Shown here: piece after piece, positions 43,367-53,261 of the stretch
Numbering within the stretch: position 1 is the first letter of the stretch
Layout of the letters: every line of letters starts with the position of its first letter
Source of the DNA: Symbiodinium natans
Lineage: Eukaryota > Sar > Dinophyceae > Suessiales > Symbiodiniaceae
Assembly (NCBI GenBank): GCA_905221605.1
Contig: CAJNDS010002598.1
Coordinates: 1-64,000 of the forward strand
Reading direction: 5' to 3'
Length of the DNA: 64,000 nucleotides
Made by a program: the position numbers and the translations under genes
Notes under the pieces: model-generated
Database searches by the model: none
What the model was told of the DNA's origin: nothing
What the model saw: the letters and a program-made list of their open reading frames with translations, nothing else

Positions 43367-43432
43367 TGTACCTACAGTTGAGGGTAGTAACTACCCTGAA
43401 TTCGTAGGCATGACCCATAAAACTGTAGGTAA
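43367..43432. mobile_element. Short hairpin element
   Basis: GTACCTACAGTT and AACTGTAGGTAA form terminal inverted repeats around about 40 bp that itself contains GGGTAGTAACTACCC. Confidence 0.5.
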
Positions 43433-43629
43433 AAAGTCCCAAGGATATTCTTACCCCTAAACCCTAAAACCTAAACTCTAAACCCTATTTCCTAAACCCC
43501 TAAACCCTGAACCCTGAACCCTAAACCCTGAACCCTGAACAGCAGGCGGCCCAGAGAAGGTCGGCTCTGGTGGCAGGCTTCGTTCCCCCGAAGAGGCCCT
43601 CGCAGGAGCCCGGGTTGCGTTGCAAGTGG

Positions 43630-43881
43630 TTTCGGGTTTCGGGTTTCGGGTTTCGGGTTTAGGGTTTAGGGTTTAGGGTTTAGGGCGAACCTTGAACCTT
43701 CTAGCAACCCTAGAATCTCGCTCTTCTCCTAGAGCCCGAAACGCTTAGAACCTACACCCGAAATTCGAAACCCGAAACTCCTAACCCTAAACCCTAAACC
43801 CTAAACCCTAAACCCTAAACCCTAAACCCTAAACCCTAAACCCTAAACCCTAAACCCTAAACCCTAAACCCTAAACCCTAA
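43630..43881. repeat. TTTCGGG/TTTAGGG array and CCCTAAA array
   Basis: TTTCGGG units (43630-43660) change into TTTAGGG (to 43684). 43787-43881 is a CCCTAAA run of about 13 units ending CCCTAAG, the likely 3' splice site of the next exon. Confidence 0.85.
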
Positions 43882-43882
43882 G

Positions 43883-43990
43883 AGGAGCCGCAGGCCCAGG
43901 GCCCTCGGCTGCGCTTTGGCCGCGGGCCTTTGGGCAGCGCGGCGCGGGCCGCGGCCCAGCGCCGCGAGGAGGAGGAAGCCGAGGCGGGGG
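43883..43990 (+). CDS. Candidate internal exon, Ala/Arg/Glu-rich
   Basis: Bounded on the left by CCCTAAG and on the right by GTTTAGGG. One frame reads EEPQAQGPRLRFGRGPLGSA and ends with REEEEAEAG. The composition is low-complexity and GC-rich, so coding status is less sure than for its neighbours. Confidence 0.35.
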
Positions 43991-44076
43991 GTTTAGGGTT
44001 TAGGGTTTAGGGTTCAGGACCCGGGTTCAGGGTGGAGGGTGTAGGGTTTAGGGTTTGGGATTTCGGGTTTAAGGTT

Positions 44077-44138
44077 GGGATGTTCCCCCTTCTACAAACA
44101 GTCCTTAATGGGATTGGTAGTTTAAGGGGGAACATCCC
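44077..44138. mobile_element. MITE family C, copy 2 (62 bp)
   Basis: GGGATGTTCCCCCTTCTACA on the left and TTTAAGGGGGAACATCCC on the right, with AACAGTCCTTAATGGGATTG between. This is the shortest copy, with almost no loop. Confidence 0.8.
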
Positions 44139-44970
44139 AGTTTATGGGGAATAAACCCTTAGACCAGTTCCCTTAAGTTCCCTTAAGTTCCCTTAAAGCC
44201 TTAAGCCCGTAACCCTAAACCAGAGGCGTGTCAGGAGGGCTTAAGTGTAGGGGTTTAGAGCGTGGTAAGGATTACAGGGGGTGCTAGTGGGGTTTGTAGG
44301 TGTGTCATAGGGCATAAGAGAGCTTGTGGGGATTTCAGGGCTTGTAGGGGGAGGGGGCTGAAGCGGTTGTAGGGGTTGTAATTAGGGACTTCGAGGGTTC
44401 TGGGAGCGTGCTTCAGGGTTATGGGCTTAGAGGGTTGGGCTTCTATTGGTGCTTTTGCTTCGATTCTTCTCAAGAGTCTTACGGGTTCTAGTCTCAATTT
44501 CAACTTCGGAGGCGGGCCTTCAATGAACTGAGGCTTTCGGGCGCAAGTTGGATTTCCACAGGGGCTTTTGGTTGCTAGGGTTTACTGAAGCGGTTGGGTT
44601 CAGGATCCGGTAAAGCCCGAAACCGTGCGCCTTCAACCTTGGGGGCTACGAATGGCTCACAGCGGGGGGCTTCAACTTGTTGGGGAGTGCCGCCTTTTGG
44701 AATTTTAGGAAACGAGTAAGGTTGGTGGTTTTCAAGAAGGTAAGATGCTTGGGAGGAGCGTTCAAGGGTAAAACAAGGGCCCTGAGCTCGGAAGTCAGTG
44801 GGCCAGTGGAGTAGAATTCAGAAAGAAAGAACGAACAGAAGACGATCGAGTTCCGAAAAAACCTAAACCCTAAAACCCCTACACCGCTCCCAAAACCCTC
44901 AGCCCTGCTTAGCTGATGGATCTGTCAAGTGTTCTTACCTCGATGTGTGGATCGTAGGCTCTTTCGCTCG
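44139..44970. other. No gene seen
   Basis: Mostly single-copy sequence with scattered GTAGGG and TTAGGG motifs. The minus-strand frame at 44255-44503 runs through repeat-like sequence and is not recognised. Confidence 0.4.
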
Positions 44971-44974
44971 ACCT

Positions 44975-45420
44975 GTCCCCTAAACCCTGAACCCTCAACC
45001 CTCAACCCTCAACCCTCAACCCTAAACCCTAAACCCTAAACCCTAAACCCTAAACCCTAAACCCTAAACCCTAAACCCTAAACCCTAAACCCTAAACCCC
45101 AACGCATAAACGCGCGCCCCAGAGCTCAGCTGGGCCCAAAGCTCCTGAACCGAAAGCTCTCTGAACCTCATCCCCCAGTTCCCCTAGACCCCAAACCCTA
45201 AACCCCTAAGCCCTATAAAACCCCAAACCCTAAACCCCTAACCCCCAAACCCCGAACCCCAAACCCCTAACCCCTAAACCCCTAACCCCTAAACCCCAAA
45301 CCCTAAACCCGAAACCCTAAACCCCTAACCCGAAACCACAACCTCTAAACCCCCAAACCCTAAACCCGAAACCCTAAACCCGAAACCCCAAACCCTAAAC
45401 CCCAATCCCCACACCCTAGA
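44975..45420. repeat. CCCTAAA and CCCCTAA/CCCCAAA arrays
   Basis: 44978-45105 is CCCTAAA, starting with CCCTCAA variants. 45180-45420 mixes CCCTAAA, CCCCTAA, CCCCAAA and CCCGAAA, so heptamers and octamers alternate. It lies directly upstream of a candidate exon. Confidence 0.85.
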
Positions 45421-45439
45421 CCTGCCCTGCTTTGCTGAG

Positions 45440-45514
45440 GCAGCCCTGAGCATCCAGCGGAGTATCGGCAAGTCGCCCATGGGCCTCTACCCAGCGCTTT
45501 GGGCCCTCAAATGG
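45440..45514 (+). CDS. Candidate internal exon
   Basis: A 75-nt frame of 25 codons, AALSIQRSIGKSPMGLYPAL and five more residues, between GCTGAG and GTTTTGGGG. It is in phase with the next candidate exon at 45932. The protein is not recognised. Confidence 0.4.
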
Positions 45515-45700
45515 GTTTTGGGGGGTTTTGGGGGTTTTGGGGGTTTGGGGTTTAGGGTTTGGGGGTTTTAGGGTTTAGGGTTTAGGAGTTTTCCTAGCCG
45601 TAAAAGAGGGGTTTTGGGTTTTGGGGGGTTTGGGTTTGGGGTTTAGGGTTTTAGGGTATGGGGTTTAGGGTTTAGGGATTTTTGGTGTGTGGGGTCACAT
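45515..45700. repeat. TTTTGGGG/TTTAGGG array
   Basis: G-rich heptamer and octamer runs on the + strand immediately after the exon at 45440-45514. Confidence 0.8.
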
Positions 45701-45931
45701 GTTTCGGCTTCGAGGGAGTTTCGGGTTTAGCTGTTTCATTCCACAGTCAATGCAGAGAGTGCTTGTGGTTCCAGCTAGTTTATTGGAGCCCGGATAAAAA
45801 AGTTTCCGAAGACAGCTCTATTGGGAAACGGTTTCAGCAAGATCTCTGAATCTCGACGGGTTATAGCTATAGACACCCTAAACCTAAACCCTAAACCCTA
45901 AACCCTAAACCTCAAACTTTATACCTTAAAG

Positions 45932-46018
45932 CGCCAAAAAGAACTCAAGCTCGCGGTCTTTGATATTGAGGTCTACGACATCCCGCGGCAGGTGGCCCTG
46001 GAGTTTACCGGCGTGAAG
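45932..46018 (+). CDS. Candidate internal exon
   Basis: Exactly 29 codons (RQKELKLAVFDIEVYDIPRQ then VALEFTGVK) between TTAAAG and GTGGGGG. It has good protein-like composition in one frame only. CCCTAAA lies just upstream and TTTAGGG at 46059 downstream. The family is not recognised. Confidence 0.5.
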
Positions 46019-46319
46019 GTGGGGGAGCTTTGCAAAATCAGGTCGAGGGTTTGACGAATGGTTTAGGGTTTAGGGCGGTCCGTGCCGGCAGGTCCCTAAA
46101 CCCTAAACCCTAAGCCCTAAACCCTAAACCCTAAACAAGGCTGTCCCCGAAACTCCGAGCAGTTCTTTTTTGCTTTTGGAATTGAGCTCCAGTTTAGCAG
46201 CGGGGGGAGGCTCACCCTAAACCCGAAGCCCTGAACCCCGGAACCTGAACCCCAAGCCCCAAACCCGAAAAAGCCTGATCCCCCAAAACCCTAAGCCCGA
46301 AGCCCCAGGCCCCCTAAAG

Positions 46320-46440
46320 TTAGGGTTGAGGGTTTAGGGTTTAGTGTTTAGGGATAGGGTCTAGGGTTTAGGGTTTAGGGTTTAGGGTTTAGGGTTTAGG
46401 GTTCAGGGTTTAGGGTTTAGGGCTCAGGGTTTAGGGTGCC
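46320..46440. repeat. TTTAGGG array
   Basis: About 15 units on the + strand with several TTCAGGG and CTTAGGG variants. It stands before, not after, a candidate exon, so it is an exception to the usual order. Confidence 0.85.
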
Positions 46441-46464
46441 AAAGCCCTGCTTCGGCTGTTCCAG

Positions 46465-46557
46465 GGCACCTCCCTACTGCGCCAAGGTCCTCCAGCCTGC
46501 GTCGCTGCAGCACGCGCTGGCGGAGGCCTCCAGATCGGTGGCGCGGATGTCTGGAAG
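46465..46557 (+). CDS. Candidate internal exon
   Basis: Between TGTTCCAG and GTTTAGGGTTTAGGG. The best frame reads APPYCAKVLQPASLQHALAE and continues ASRSVARMSG. Its phase does not fit the previous candidate exon directly, so either an exon is missing or it belongs to another gene. Confidence 0.4.
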
Positions 46558-46637
46558 GTTTAGGGTTTAGGGTTTAGGGTTTAGGGTGTTTGGTATTTGG
46601 GGTGGGGGTGGGGGGTGTGTTAGTGGGTTTAGGCTTT

Positions 46638-46741
46638 ACTGGGTAGCTGAATGAGTACACGTTACACTTTTGGGGATACCATAATCCGCTATGGAGCTGA
46701 AAGTGTGCACTTTTTCGGGGCTGTTGAACGCAGCAACTAAG
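46638..46741 (+). mobile_element. Introner/MITE family E, copy 2
   Basis: ACTGGGTAGCTGAATGAGTA on the left and ACGCAGCAACTAAG on the right. Matches 13522-13634 on the other strand. Its right end also matches the end of intron 4 of the chitinase-like gene (GACCTCAGCAACTAAG). Confidence 0.7.
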
Positions 46742-47240
46742 TTTAGGGGTTAAACATGCCTTGGTCTGTCGCAAGCGTCTCAGGTGCTGCGCGAGGCTTG
46801 CAGGCTTCATGTCCCCAGGTCTCTGCATGCTTTCAGCGATTAAGCCTTCCAAGGGTGCACGCGCTTGAGCTGTAGATTTCACACCAGGAGGAGCCAGACA
46901 GGGATGTTTGGAAACTTGGTAAGTCATTTAAGTGACAGGTGCGCGTGAGTACGGGGCTTAACTTTCCTCACCCCAGTAAGAATTAAGGCTACTGAAGAAC
47001 CTAGTAGTATTCAAAACTAAGGTGTAATATCTAAGTGCTTGAGCAACAGAAGCCTACATATTATTATCATATTTATTTGGTGATGACATACTATGTTTGT
47101 TTATATAGAATATGGTTCCCTTTGCTCTTGTCGCTAGATCCTCGGCTGAAATATCCGTGGGAAGCCGCTCCAGCCGAAAGAATGCCCGAACCCTGAGCCG
47201 CAGCTCCGAACTGGGGTTTGTAGGTTCCCAAGGCCTAACC
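46742..47240. other. No gene seen
   Basis: Single-copy sequence. The minus-strand frame 46574-46927 runs from the family E element into heptamers and is not recognised. Confidence 0.4.
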
Positions 47241-47289
47241 CCACACCCTAGACCCTAAACCCGAAACCCTAAACCCTAAACCCCACACT

Positions 47290-47567
47290 GCGGCCAAGGT
47301 GAAGTGGTCCGCCTCCGGCGATGGCGCCGCCCTGCTGGAAGGCGGCGGTGCCGAGCAGATCGAGGCGGGCAACGAGCCTGCGGAGGAGGGCGAGGAGGAG
47401 GATGCTGGGCTGCGCAGCGTCGCTTGGGGGCTCAGGGTTTAGGGGAATGGAGATGGTTTTCCTTGCTCGGGTGTGTGAGAGCCCACTGTGTGCATGATTC
47501 ATTGGTTGTGGTGCCATAGCCCTTTGCTGCCGAGGAATGGGTGGAGGAAGAGGAACCGGCCGAGTGA
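47290..47567 (+). CDS. Candidate last two exons of an unrecognised gene, acidic C-terminus
   Basis: 47290-47436 encodes AAKVKWSASGDGAALLEGGG then AEQIEAGNEPAEEGEEED and ends where GTTTAGGG begins. A short intron ends GCCATAG at 47519, and 47520-47567 encodes PFAAEEWVEEEEPAE and stop, in phase. A CCCTAAA run lies just upstream. The acidic tail is typical of many unrelated proteins and gives no function. Confidence 0.5.
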
Positions 47568-48089
47568 GAGCTGCTTGTGTGGAGAGAGCCAAGAAGGGCA
47601 TTTGCCGAAGCCCTTCATCTTGGCCCAGTTCGGCCTCGCATGTTTCCACCCGAGGTGAAATGTCGGCTAGGCGCCCATAGAGGTCCTAGGGGGAGTCATC
47701 GAGGCCACGTGCAGTCATCAGTGTGATATGCCAGATTTTTTCTTTCAGGGCGATCTGTGGGGGCCTAACCTAAAGATGAACCTGACCTGACCTGCGAATC
47801 AGCCAAAGAAATGGCATGCTCGCCCGTGCGGGTGTCATGTGAGCCTGGGACTGCTGGGGGCAGTCTCTCGGGGGCCTCATCGGGAAGTATTGGGGGTCTG
47901 ATTTTCCTGTCTTAAGGGTTGTCGTAGTTTGAGGTGCATGAAGGTTCGACTTTTGTTATAGACCCATGTGTGCTGAGTGGGGGCTGTGAGGAACTGGCGA
48001 GAGTACTTCGCTACAAGCGGGTTCGGAGCAGCATAAATGCTCGAGGTAGCCCAGTGCTGTGTTTGATTGTCGTGGCCCCACCAAGTGCC

Positions 48090-51000
48090 ATGTTGCTCTT
48101 GCTAGTACCACTGGCGTTCCTCGCGGCCCACGCGGTCATGCAGAACTGTACGGGCTCCTGTGAAGACAAAGACTCCTTATCCTGGCTCCAGAGCCGGCAC
48201 TTGCGTGAGACTATGGGCTCCAGCAAGGCATGCGACTGTGTTTACATCATCCAGTCCGGAGACACCTGCTGGGCGATTGCCAAGGACTACTTTGGAGTGG
48301 AATACCCGGCGGTTCAGGTGATAAGCACAGGAGAGACTTGCCCGAAAGCCGAGCTCTTTGTGGGCAGCGAAGTCTGCGTCACTGGGCCTACCAAAGGCAA
48401 GGAGAAGTGCGAGGGCGGCCCAGAACCCGGTCCCAAGTGCATCTACATCGTGCAGAAGGGCGACACATGCTGGACAATGGCCAAGGATTACTTCGATGTT
48501 CCCTACTCCTCGATCACGGACATGCGGTCCGGCGAAAAATGCCCCTGCGAGCTCTGGGAGGGAGACGAGATGCAGATTGAGAATCCGGCAAAGGGCCTGG
48601 AGAAGCTCGGGCCCAGAGTAGGCCCTTATTCGCTTTTTATAGGGCTTGGGTTCCGTTCTAACCCCCTTGAGACCAAAAAGGGCACCCTTTTATTTCTAGG
48701 GTACTTTTTGGTCTAGGAAGTGCGAGTCCACTACATCTCCGGGACCCACCCTGCCGCCATCTCCGGGACGTTGCGAGTGGCCGGAGAACTTCCAGACCGA
48801 GCTGTACTGGATGCCCGACACTGAGAAGCCGGGCAGCACCTGGGTATCTTACGTCTTCCTGCATTTACCCTAGTTTAGACCCACGTGTGTTGTGCTAATT
48901 TACGGTTACCTTATATGGGGAATCGACCTACCCCCTACCCTCTCCTGAACCCCTCCCCCCTTATAACCCCCCTTATACCCCCCCCCCCCTTATACCCTCC
49001 CTTATACCCCCCCTTAAAACCCCCCCCCCCCTTTATACGTCCCCTTCTTCTACCCCCTCCTTCTTATACCCCCCCCCCCTTATACCCCCCCTTATACCCC
49101 CCCCTTATAGCCCCCCTTATACCCTCCCCTTATACCCCCTTATCTTCCGAGGGCTTTTTAAACGCCCAGCCAAGGAAGGATCCTCTTCCCTCCGCCAGCA
49201 TTCTGAAGCGCGTGACGAAGGTGATCATGGCCTTTGTGGGGTCCTATGCCTATACCAAAGAATCGGATTCTAGGATGCCCAGAAGTTTCCCCAAAATTTT
49301 TGCTATTTTTTTTTGGGGGGGTGGGTGGGGGGGGGGGGGGGTGGGGGGGTTTAGGTTCCCTTATGCAACCCCTTTAAGCAATAAAAAGGGGGGGCGCCCT
49401 TCTTTGATCCCAGGTTCCTGGCAAACCTAGGATTGGAAACTGTACAAGTGTGAGTCCCAGTGCACCTTCCCCACCAGATGGCCGCTAATGGAGATGCTTG
49501 GTACATGAGTGAGTCCCTAAACCCTAAACCCTAAACCCTAAACCCTAAACCCTAAACCCTTTTTTGGGGGGTCTATGACCTCAGCAACTAAGGATGGGCC
49601 AGGAGTGGGCCAGGAAGATGAAGGCCGTGAACGCCAACCTCGAGGTGGCTCCCTTCTTGTAGTATAAACCCCTAAAGCCTACACCCTATAAATTAATACG
49701 GCGCCATGATAATAGGGACCCAAAAAGGGACCCGAATTTTGAGAACTACCCAGGTGACGATCTCCTTTGGTGGCTGGAACCAGGGGCCCGGCGATCAGGA
49801 CTTGAATCTTGGAGCTGGTACCCTTTACCGTTTTTCAGGGTTCCGCGTGCCCTTATAAAGCAACCACAAGAATGGCAAGATGGTTACCGGGCTGCCAAGG
49901 AATTGCTACGAGATTTCCGGCTGCTACGCCGACGTCTCACACTTGGCCGACGAGCTGGCGCAGCTAAATGGTGAGGCCATTGATGGTATTGACCTGGACT
50001 ACGAGATGTCTGAGGACCCAGCGTCGGCCCTTATTCCCCTCTCTTTTGTTTCGTTGTTTTTTTTAAAGGTCTCTTTTTTGGTTTGTTTTGTTATTGTGTT
50101 TTTAGGGTTTTGGTTCCCTGAATAAGCCCTCGTTAACCAAAAAAGGGCACCTTCTTTGTTCCCCTAGGTATCTCTTGGGGCTAGAGAGTGAGGACCTGGC
50201 GTCCGGCAAGGGGGTGACTTTCCTGGGCCTGCTGAGCCAAGCGCTACAAGAGCGTGGAGTTCACGTCTCTCAGGCGCCCCCCCCAAACCCTAAAGCCTAA
50301 ACCCCAAACCCCAAACCCTAAACCCTAAACCCTAAACCCTAAACCCTAAACTACCCCAAACCCTAGCCAATTGGTTAACAAGTACCATGGAGTTCACGTC
50401 TCTCAGGCGCCCCAGCCGCCCTACTTCGACACTTCGGGGCCAGGTGGGGGCTCCTACACAAAGCTCCTGCAGGAATCTGGGTCATTCTTTAAAATATTTT
50501 TCAGTTTTTTGTGAATACTTAAGCCCAATCTAGGATGCCCAGTAGTACCCTTATTCCCTTTTTGGGGGGGGGGGGGGGTTTAGGTTCTCTTATAAACCCC
50601 TTTAAGCAAAAAAGGGCACCCTTTTTAAGCCTAGGTTACTGGGCAGCCTAGCAATAAGGAACAAACATGATCATCATGCTTAGACAGCAGCACCCCCAAG
50701 AATGGTGCAGGATTTCCCCGGCTGCAAGAAAGACTCCATGGCGATTCAGTACTACAATAACCCGAACTTCGCCATCGGCAAGGATGATGAGAACATCGCC
50801 GAGAATTACTGGAAGGCCGTGGCGGAGATGGGCGGGGACGCTTCGAAGGTGCTCTTGGGCTTGTGCTTCGTGGATTGCAATGATGGCTACAGGGCCTACG
50901 ACCCCAGCTTTCCCGGGAAGAGCCAAACCTTGGCGCCCAACCTGCTCAACACCGTGATGTCCCAGGGCACGGGCTTCGGCGGAATCATGATTTGGGCCAA

Positions 51001-52137
51001 CCCGCATTCGAAGCTCGGTAGGCCTTGGGGATAGTTCATATTGTTTTCCCTTATTTGGGTTTAAAGGAGCCATACTTAGGAATATTTTTCAGAGGGTTTT
51101 GAGTGCCGTCCTAGGAAGAAGAGCAGCAAATGCAAGGATGCCAGTGGGAACCTCGACGGCTGCTATCCTCAGATGCCGGCGTGGCTGGACACAATCTGCT
51201 ATTCTGTGGGAGGCACACCAGCGCCCAGACCACCACCGCCACCAGTGCCAGAAGACGGCTACAACGGGCAGTTTGTGATCCCCGCCTCTTGGGGGTCCTC
51301 CTCCTGGAAGTACAAGGGCCCCAGTGGGCCGCTTGGCATCTGCTTCGGCGGCGCCAGCATCATCGAGGAGAACACCGTTGCCGGATGCGACCCGGGCGGA
51401 TCGACCTATCTCGTCACGGCCGAGTTGCTGACGGAGGGCGGGCAGAAGTTCTACGACTTCGGCGGCGGCGACGCCAAGCCGACTCAGTGGTACACCGAGG
51501 ATCTCTTAGCCAAGCTGGCTGACTACATGGACACCCTGGTCGGCAGCTACGATGGCATCTTGTATGACATTGAGACTTTCCCAGAGGACTTCAACCCAAC
51601 GACCATGAAGAGTGCCCTTGACGCCTCCTTCTCCCTCGCCAAGTCCAAAGGACTGAACATCATCGCCAGCACGTCGTACACGGCCCCGTACCAGCCGAAC
51701 AACTATCCTGCGGACTACCACCAGCGTGCAGATGATGTGTGGAAGCATGTCCTGGCTAACCCGGACGTCGACATCTTTTCCCCCCAGTTCTATGGCTCGG
51801 ACGGCAAGACGGCCTCGATAGTGGAAACCTCCGGGAGCTCTGTCAAATTCACAACGTGGGTGGACACCATCCAAGACCCTTCCGGGAGGATCCGCCCCAT
51901 CTTGAAAGAATCTATGCTGTTCAGTAGTATACTTTTTTGCTTTTTGGGGTTCTGGGTTCCCTATTTTCGGTAAGCGCCCCAACAAGCATGTACCTTTTTT
52001 CCCCGGGTCACTGAACACCTAAGGCGTATTCTGAGCAGTACTATGAGAACCAGGTGGCTGCCATGGAGCAGCAGTGCAAGAGCACCGTCCCCAAGGAGTT
52101 CTGCCAAGGTGGCTACATCCTCTGGGGGGGTCCTTGA
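48090..52137 (+). CDS. Secreted chitinase-like protein: signal peptide, two LysM, GH18 and a second GH18-like domain
   Basis: Twelve exons close one frame of 794 residues: 48090-48601, 48717-48843, 49170-49265, 49431-49492, 49593-49644, 49754-49803, 49900-50014, 50193-50273, 50407-50480, 50701-51009, 51115-51907, 52024-52137. Residues 1-15 (MLLLLVPLAFLAAHA) are a signal peptide. LysM 1 (about 48-100, YIIQSGDTCWAIAKDYFGV) and LysM 2 (115-167, YIVQKGDTCWTMAKDYFDV) bind chitin-type glycans. A Pro/Ser/Thr linker follows. The first GH18 barrel has SFGG (287-290) and the catalytic DGIDLDYE (328-335, acid Glu335), with AIQYYNNP later. After a Pro-rich linker (527-539), a second barrel has DGILYDIE (639-646): Asp644 and Glu646 remain but the inner Asp is Leu. 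It probably acts on chitin outside the cell or in a vacuole. An in-frame upstream start at 47934 is less likely. Confidence 0.85.
48602..48716 (+). mobile_element. Intron 1, family A introner, GA-AG
   Basis: GAAG at 48602-48605 is repeated at 48717-48720. Removing 48602-48716 restores the frame (GLEKCESTT). Inside are AGTAGGCCCTTATTCGC and AAAAAGGGCACCCTTT, as in other family A copies. Confidence 0.75.
48844..49169 (+). repeat. Intron 2, CCCCTTATA-rich
   Basis: A GT-AG intron (GTATCTTACG to GCCCAG) whose centre (48940-49140) is a run of CCCCCCTTATAC units, about 20 copies of variable C length. No family is recognised, but the C-rich 3' half would serve as a long polypyrimidine tract. Confidence 0.7.
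49266..49430 (+). mobile_element. Intron 3, family A introner, GA-AG
   Basis: GATT at 49266 is repeated at 49431. The element runs CTAGGATGCCCAG to CCTGGCAAACCTAG, so its ends are inverted repeats. A long G tract lies in the middle. Removal gives ESDWKLYKC. Confidence 0.8.
49493..49592 (+). mobile_element. Intron 4, family E end plus telomere heptamers, GA-AG
   Basis: GATG at 49493 is repeated at 49593. The first 25 bp are followed by seven CCCTAAA units. The right end, GACCTCAGCAACTAAG, matches family E. Removal gives LMEMGQEWARKM in frame. Confidence 0.75.
49645..49753 (+). mobile_element. Intron 5, family D relative, GT-AG
   Basis: GTGG at 49645 and GTGA at 49754 look like a diverged target-site duplication. 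The right half (GGGACCCAAAAAGGGACCCG) is the complement of family D at 18591-18686. Removal gives NANLEVTISFGGWN. Confidence 0.65.
49804..49899 (+). mobile_element. Intron 6, family A introner, GA-AG
   Basis: GAAT at 49804 is repeated at 49900. The element runs from CTTGGAGCTGGTACCCTTTA to GGTTACCGGGCTGCCAAG. Removal gives DQDLNCYEISG in frame. Confidence 0.8.
50015..50192 (+). mobile_element. Intron 7, family A introner, GA-AG
   Basis: TGAGGACC before the intron and TGAGGACC at its end match over 8 bp. With GACC as the duplicated site (50015 and 50193) the frame reads YEMSEDLASG. Inside are GGCCCTTATTCCCC and AAAAAAGGGCACC. Confidence 0.7.
50274..50406 (+). repeat. Intron 8, telomere-type array inserted in an exon, GC-AG
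   Basis: GGAGTTCACGTCTCTCAGGC and four more bases (24 bp) occur at 50256 and 50390, on either side of about 15 CCCTAAA-type units. Splicing from the left GCGCCCC to the right CTCTCAG removes the array and one copy of the duplicated sequence, giving GVHVSQAPQPPY in frame. Confidence 0.75.
50530..50651 (+). mobile_element. Family A element inside intron 9
   Basis: CTAGGATGCCCAGTAGTACC to TTACTGGGCAGCCTAG, with CAAT on both sides as a 4-bp duplication. It sits within a larger GT-AG intron (50481-50700), so it entered an existing intron. Confidence 0.8.
51010..51114 (+). mobile_element. Intron 10, family B introner, GA-AG
   Basis: GAAG at 51010 is repeated at 51115. The element shares TTTTCCCTTATTTGGGTTTA and GGAATATTTTTCAGAGGGTT with 19458-19551. 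Removal gives NPHSKKSSKC in frame. Confidence 0.8.
51908..52023 (+). mobile_element. Intron 11, introner related to family A, GA-AG
   Basis: Inverted ends TGTTCAGTAGTATAC and GGTCACTGAACACC, with CTTTTTGGGGTTCTGGGTTC inside. A GA donor at 51908 keeps the frame (ILK then AYSEQYYENQ), but no matching target-site duplication is left, so this junction is less certain. Confidence 0.6.
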
Positions 52138-52177
52138 AGACCTTTTGAAGGGTTGCGGCTTCAGGGTTTTCGTAGGG

Positions 52178-52270
52178 GTACCCTAAACCCTAAACCCTAA
52201 ACCCTAAACCCTAAACCCTAAACCCTAAACCCTAAACCCTAAACCCTAAACCCTAAACCCTAAACCCTAA
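52178..52270. repeat. CCCTAAA array
   Basis: Thirteen near-perfect units, starting 40 bp after the stop codon of the chitinase-like gene. Confidence 0.9.
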
Positions 52271-53255
52271 GGGGGTTTGGGGTTTTGGGCGACTTTGAAA
52301 CTCCCAAGGGCCCTTCGTGGGCCAAGACTCAGGACGGCCACCACAGAGGGTGGTTGCGCCGGTGTCCGTAGCTCGAGTTCCTGGGCCAACGTAGCCCGGC
52401 ATCTGCTGATCCTCTGATCCTCTGCGGTTTTGGTTCAAGTCTTTACGAAAAGAAGGGGCCCCTAATATAGTCCCCCAAATAGTAGGATCCCCTTCTAACA
52501 AGGACCCCAAGAAGGCACCCCGTTGGGGAGTCAGGGTCTTGGATAATCTTCTTCTCGCATGGATCAGAGAGAGTGCATGAACAGATTGTTGACGCGCGAT
52601 AGGTGGCCAGTACTCGAATATAGAAGCATCGACAATAGAGTAGCAGAGATGAGAGGTACCAGGGTATAGGTAGCGAATACTACACAATGCATAGCAGATA
52701 GCACATCTAAGAAGCACCGGTCTGAATAACAAAAAGTATCTCCTACATTCTACATAACCTAGGCAATGCAATTTTCATGTTGTCAAATGCTGTATGCAAC
52801 ATTAATTTATAGTATATGCAGTCTAGAAAGTTCATATACAAGTTCTATAATTTGGAACCTGCAACATGTTATATAACAGATCTGAAGCACACAAGTACTA
52901 TATCATACCATCTAACATATAGACGTATGTGGTACATGGTACATATTTTGCAGATGTACTTTGAGGATATTGTGTATGTGTATATGTTGATACGATGCGA
53001 TGTGTACATACACACACATATATATATATAACATACATATATAGAGATCCACAATACGAAGCTCAGAAAGCCATTCGCGCTGGAGGTACGTGAGGGTGGA
53101 TCGTTTGGTATAGCTCTTTTGGGGGCCTCCTCAAACCCATGAAAGCAGCGGCCCCTAACGTGCGGAAACCTCAGTTTCAAGCGTTTGCTCTGCAGCAGGG
53201 CGATCCGTAGGCTGACAGCGAGTTGAGCCTATGGAACATAGCTTGAATTACACGG
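52271..53255. other. No gene seen
   Basis: Single-copy and AT-rich sequence with TATA microsatellites (53010-53045). The minus-strand frame of 172 codons at 52253-52771 starts inside heptamers and is not recognised. Confidence 0.4.
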
Positions 53256-53261
53256 AACTAT

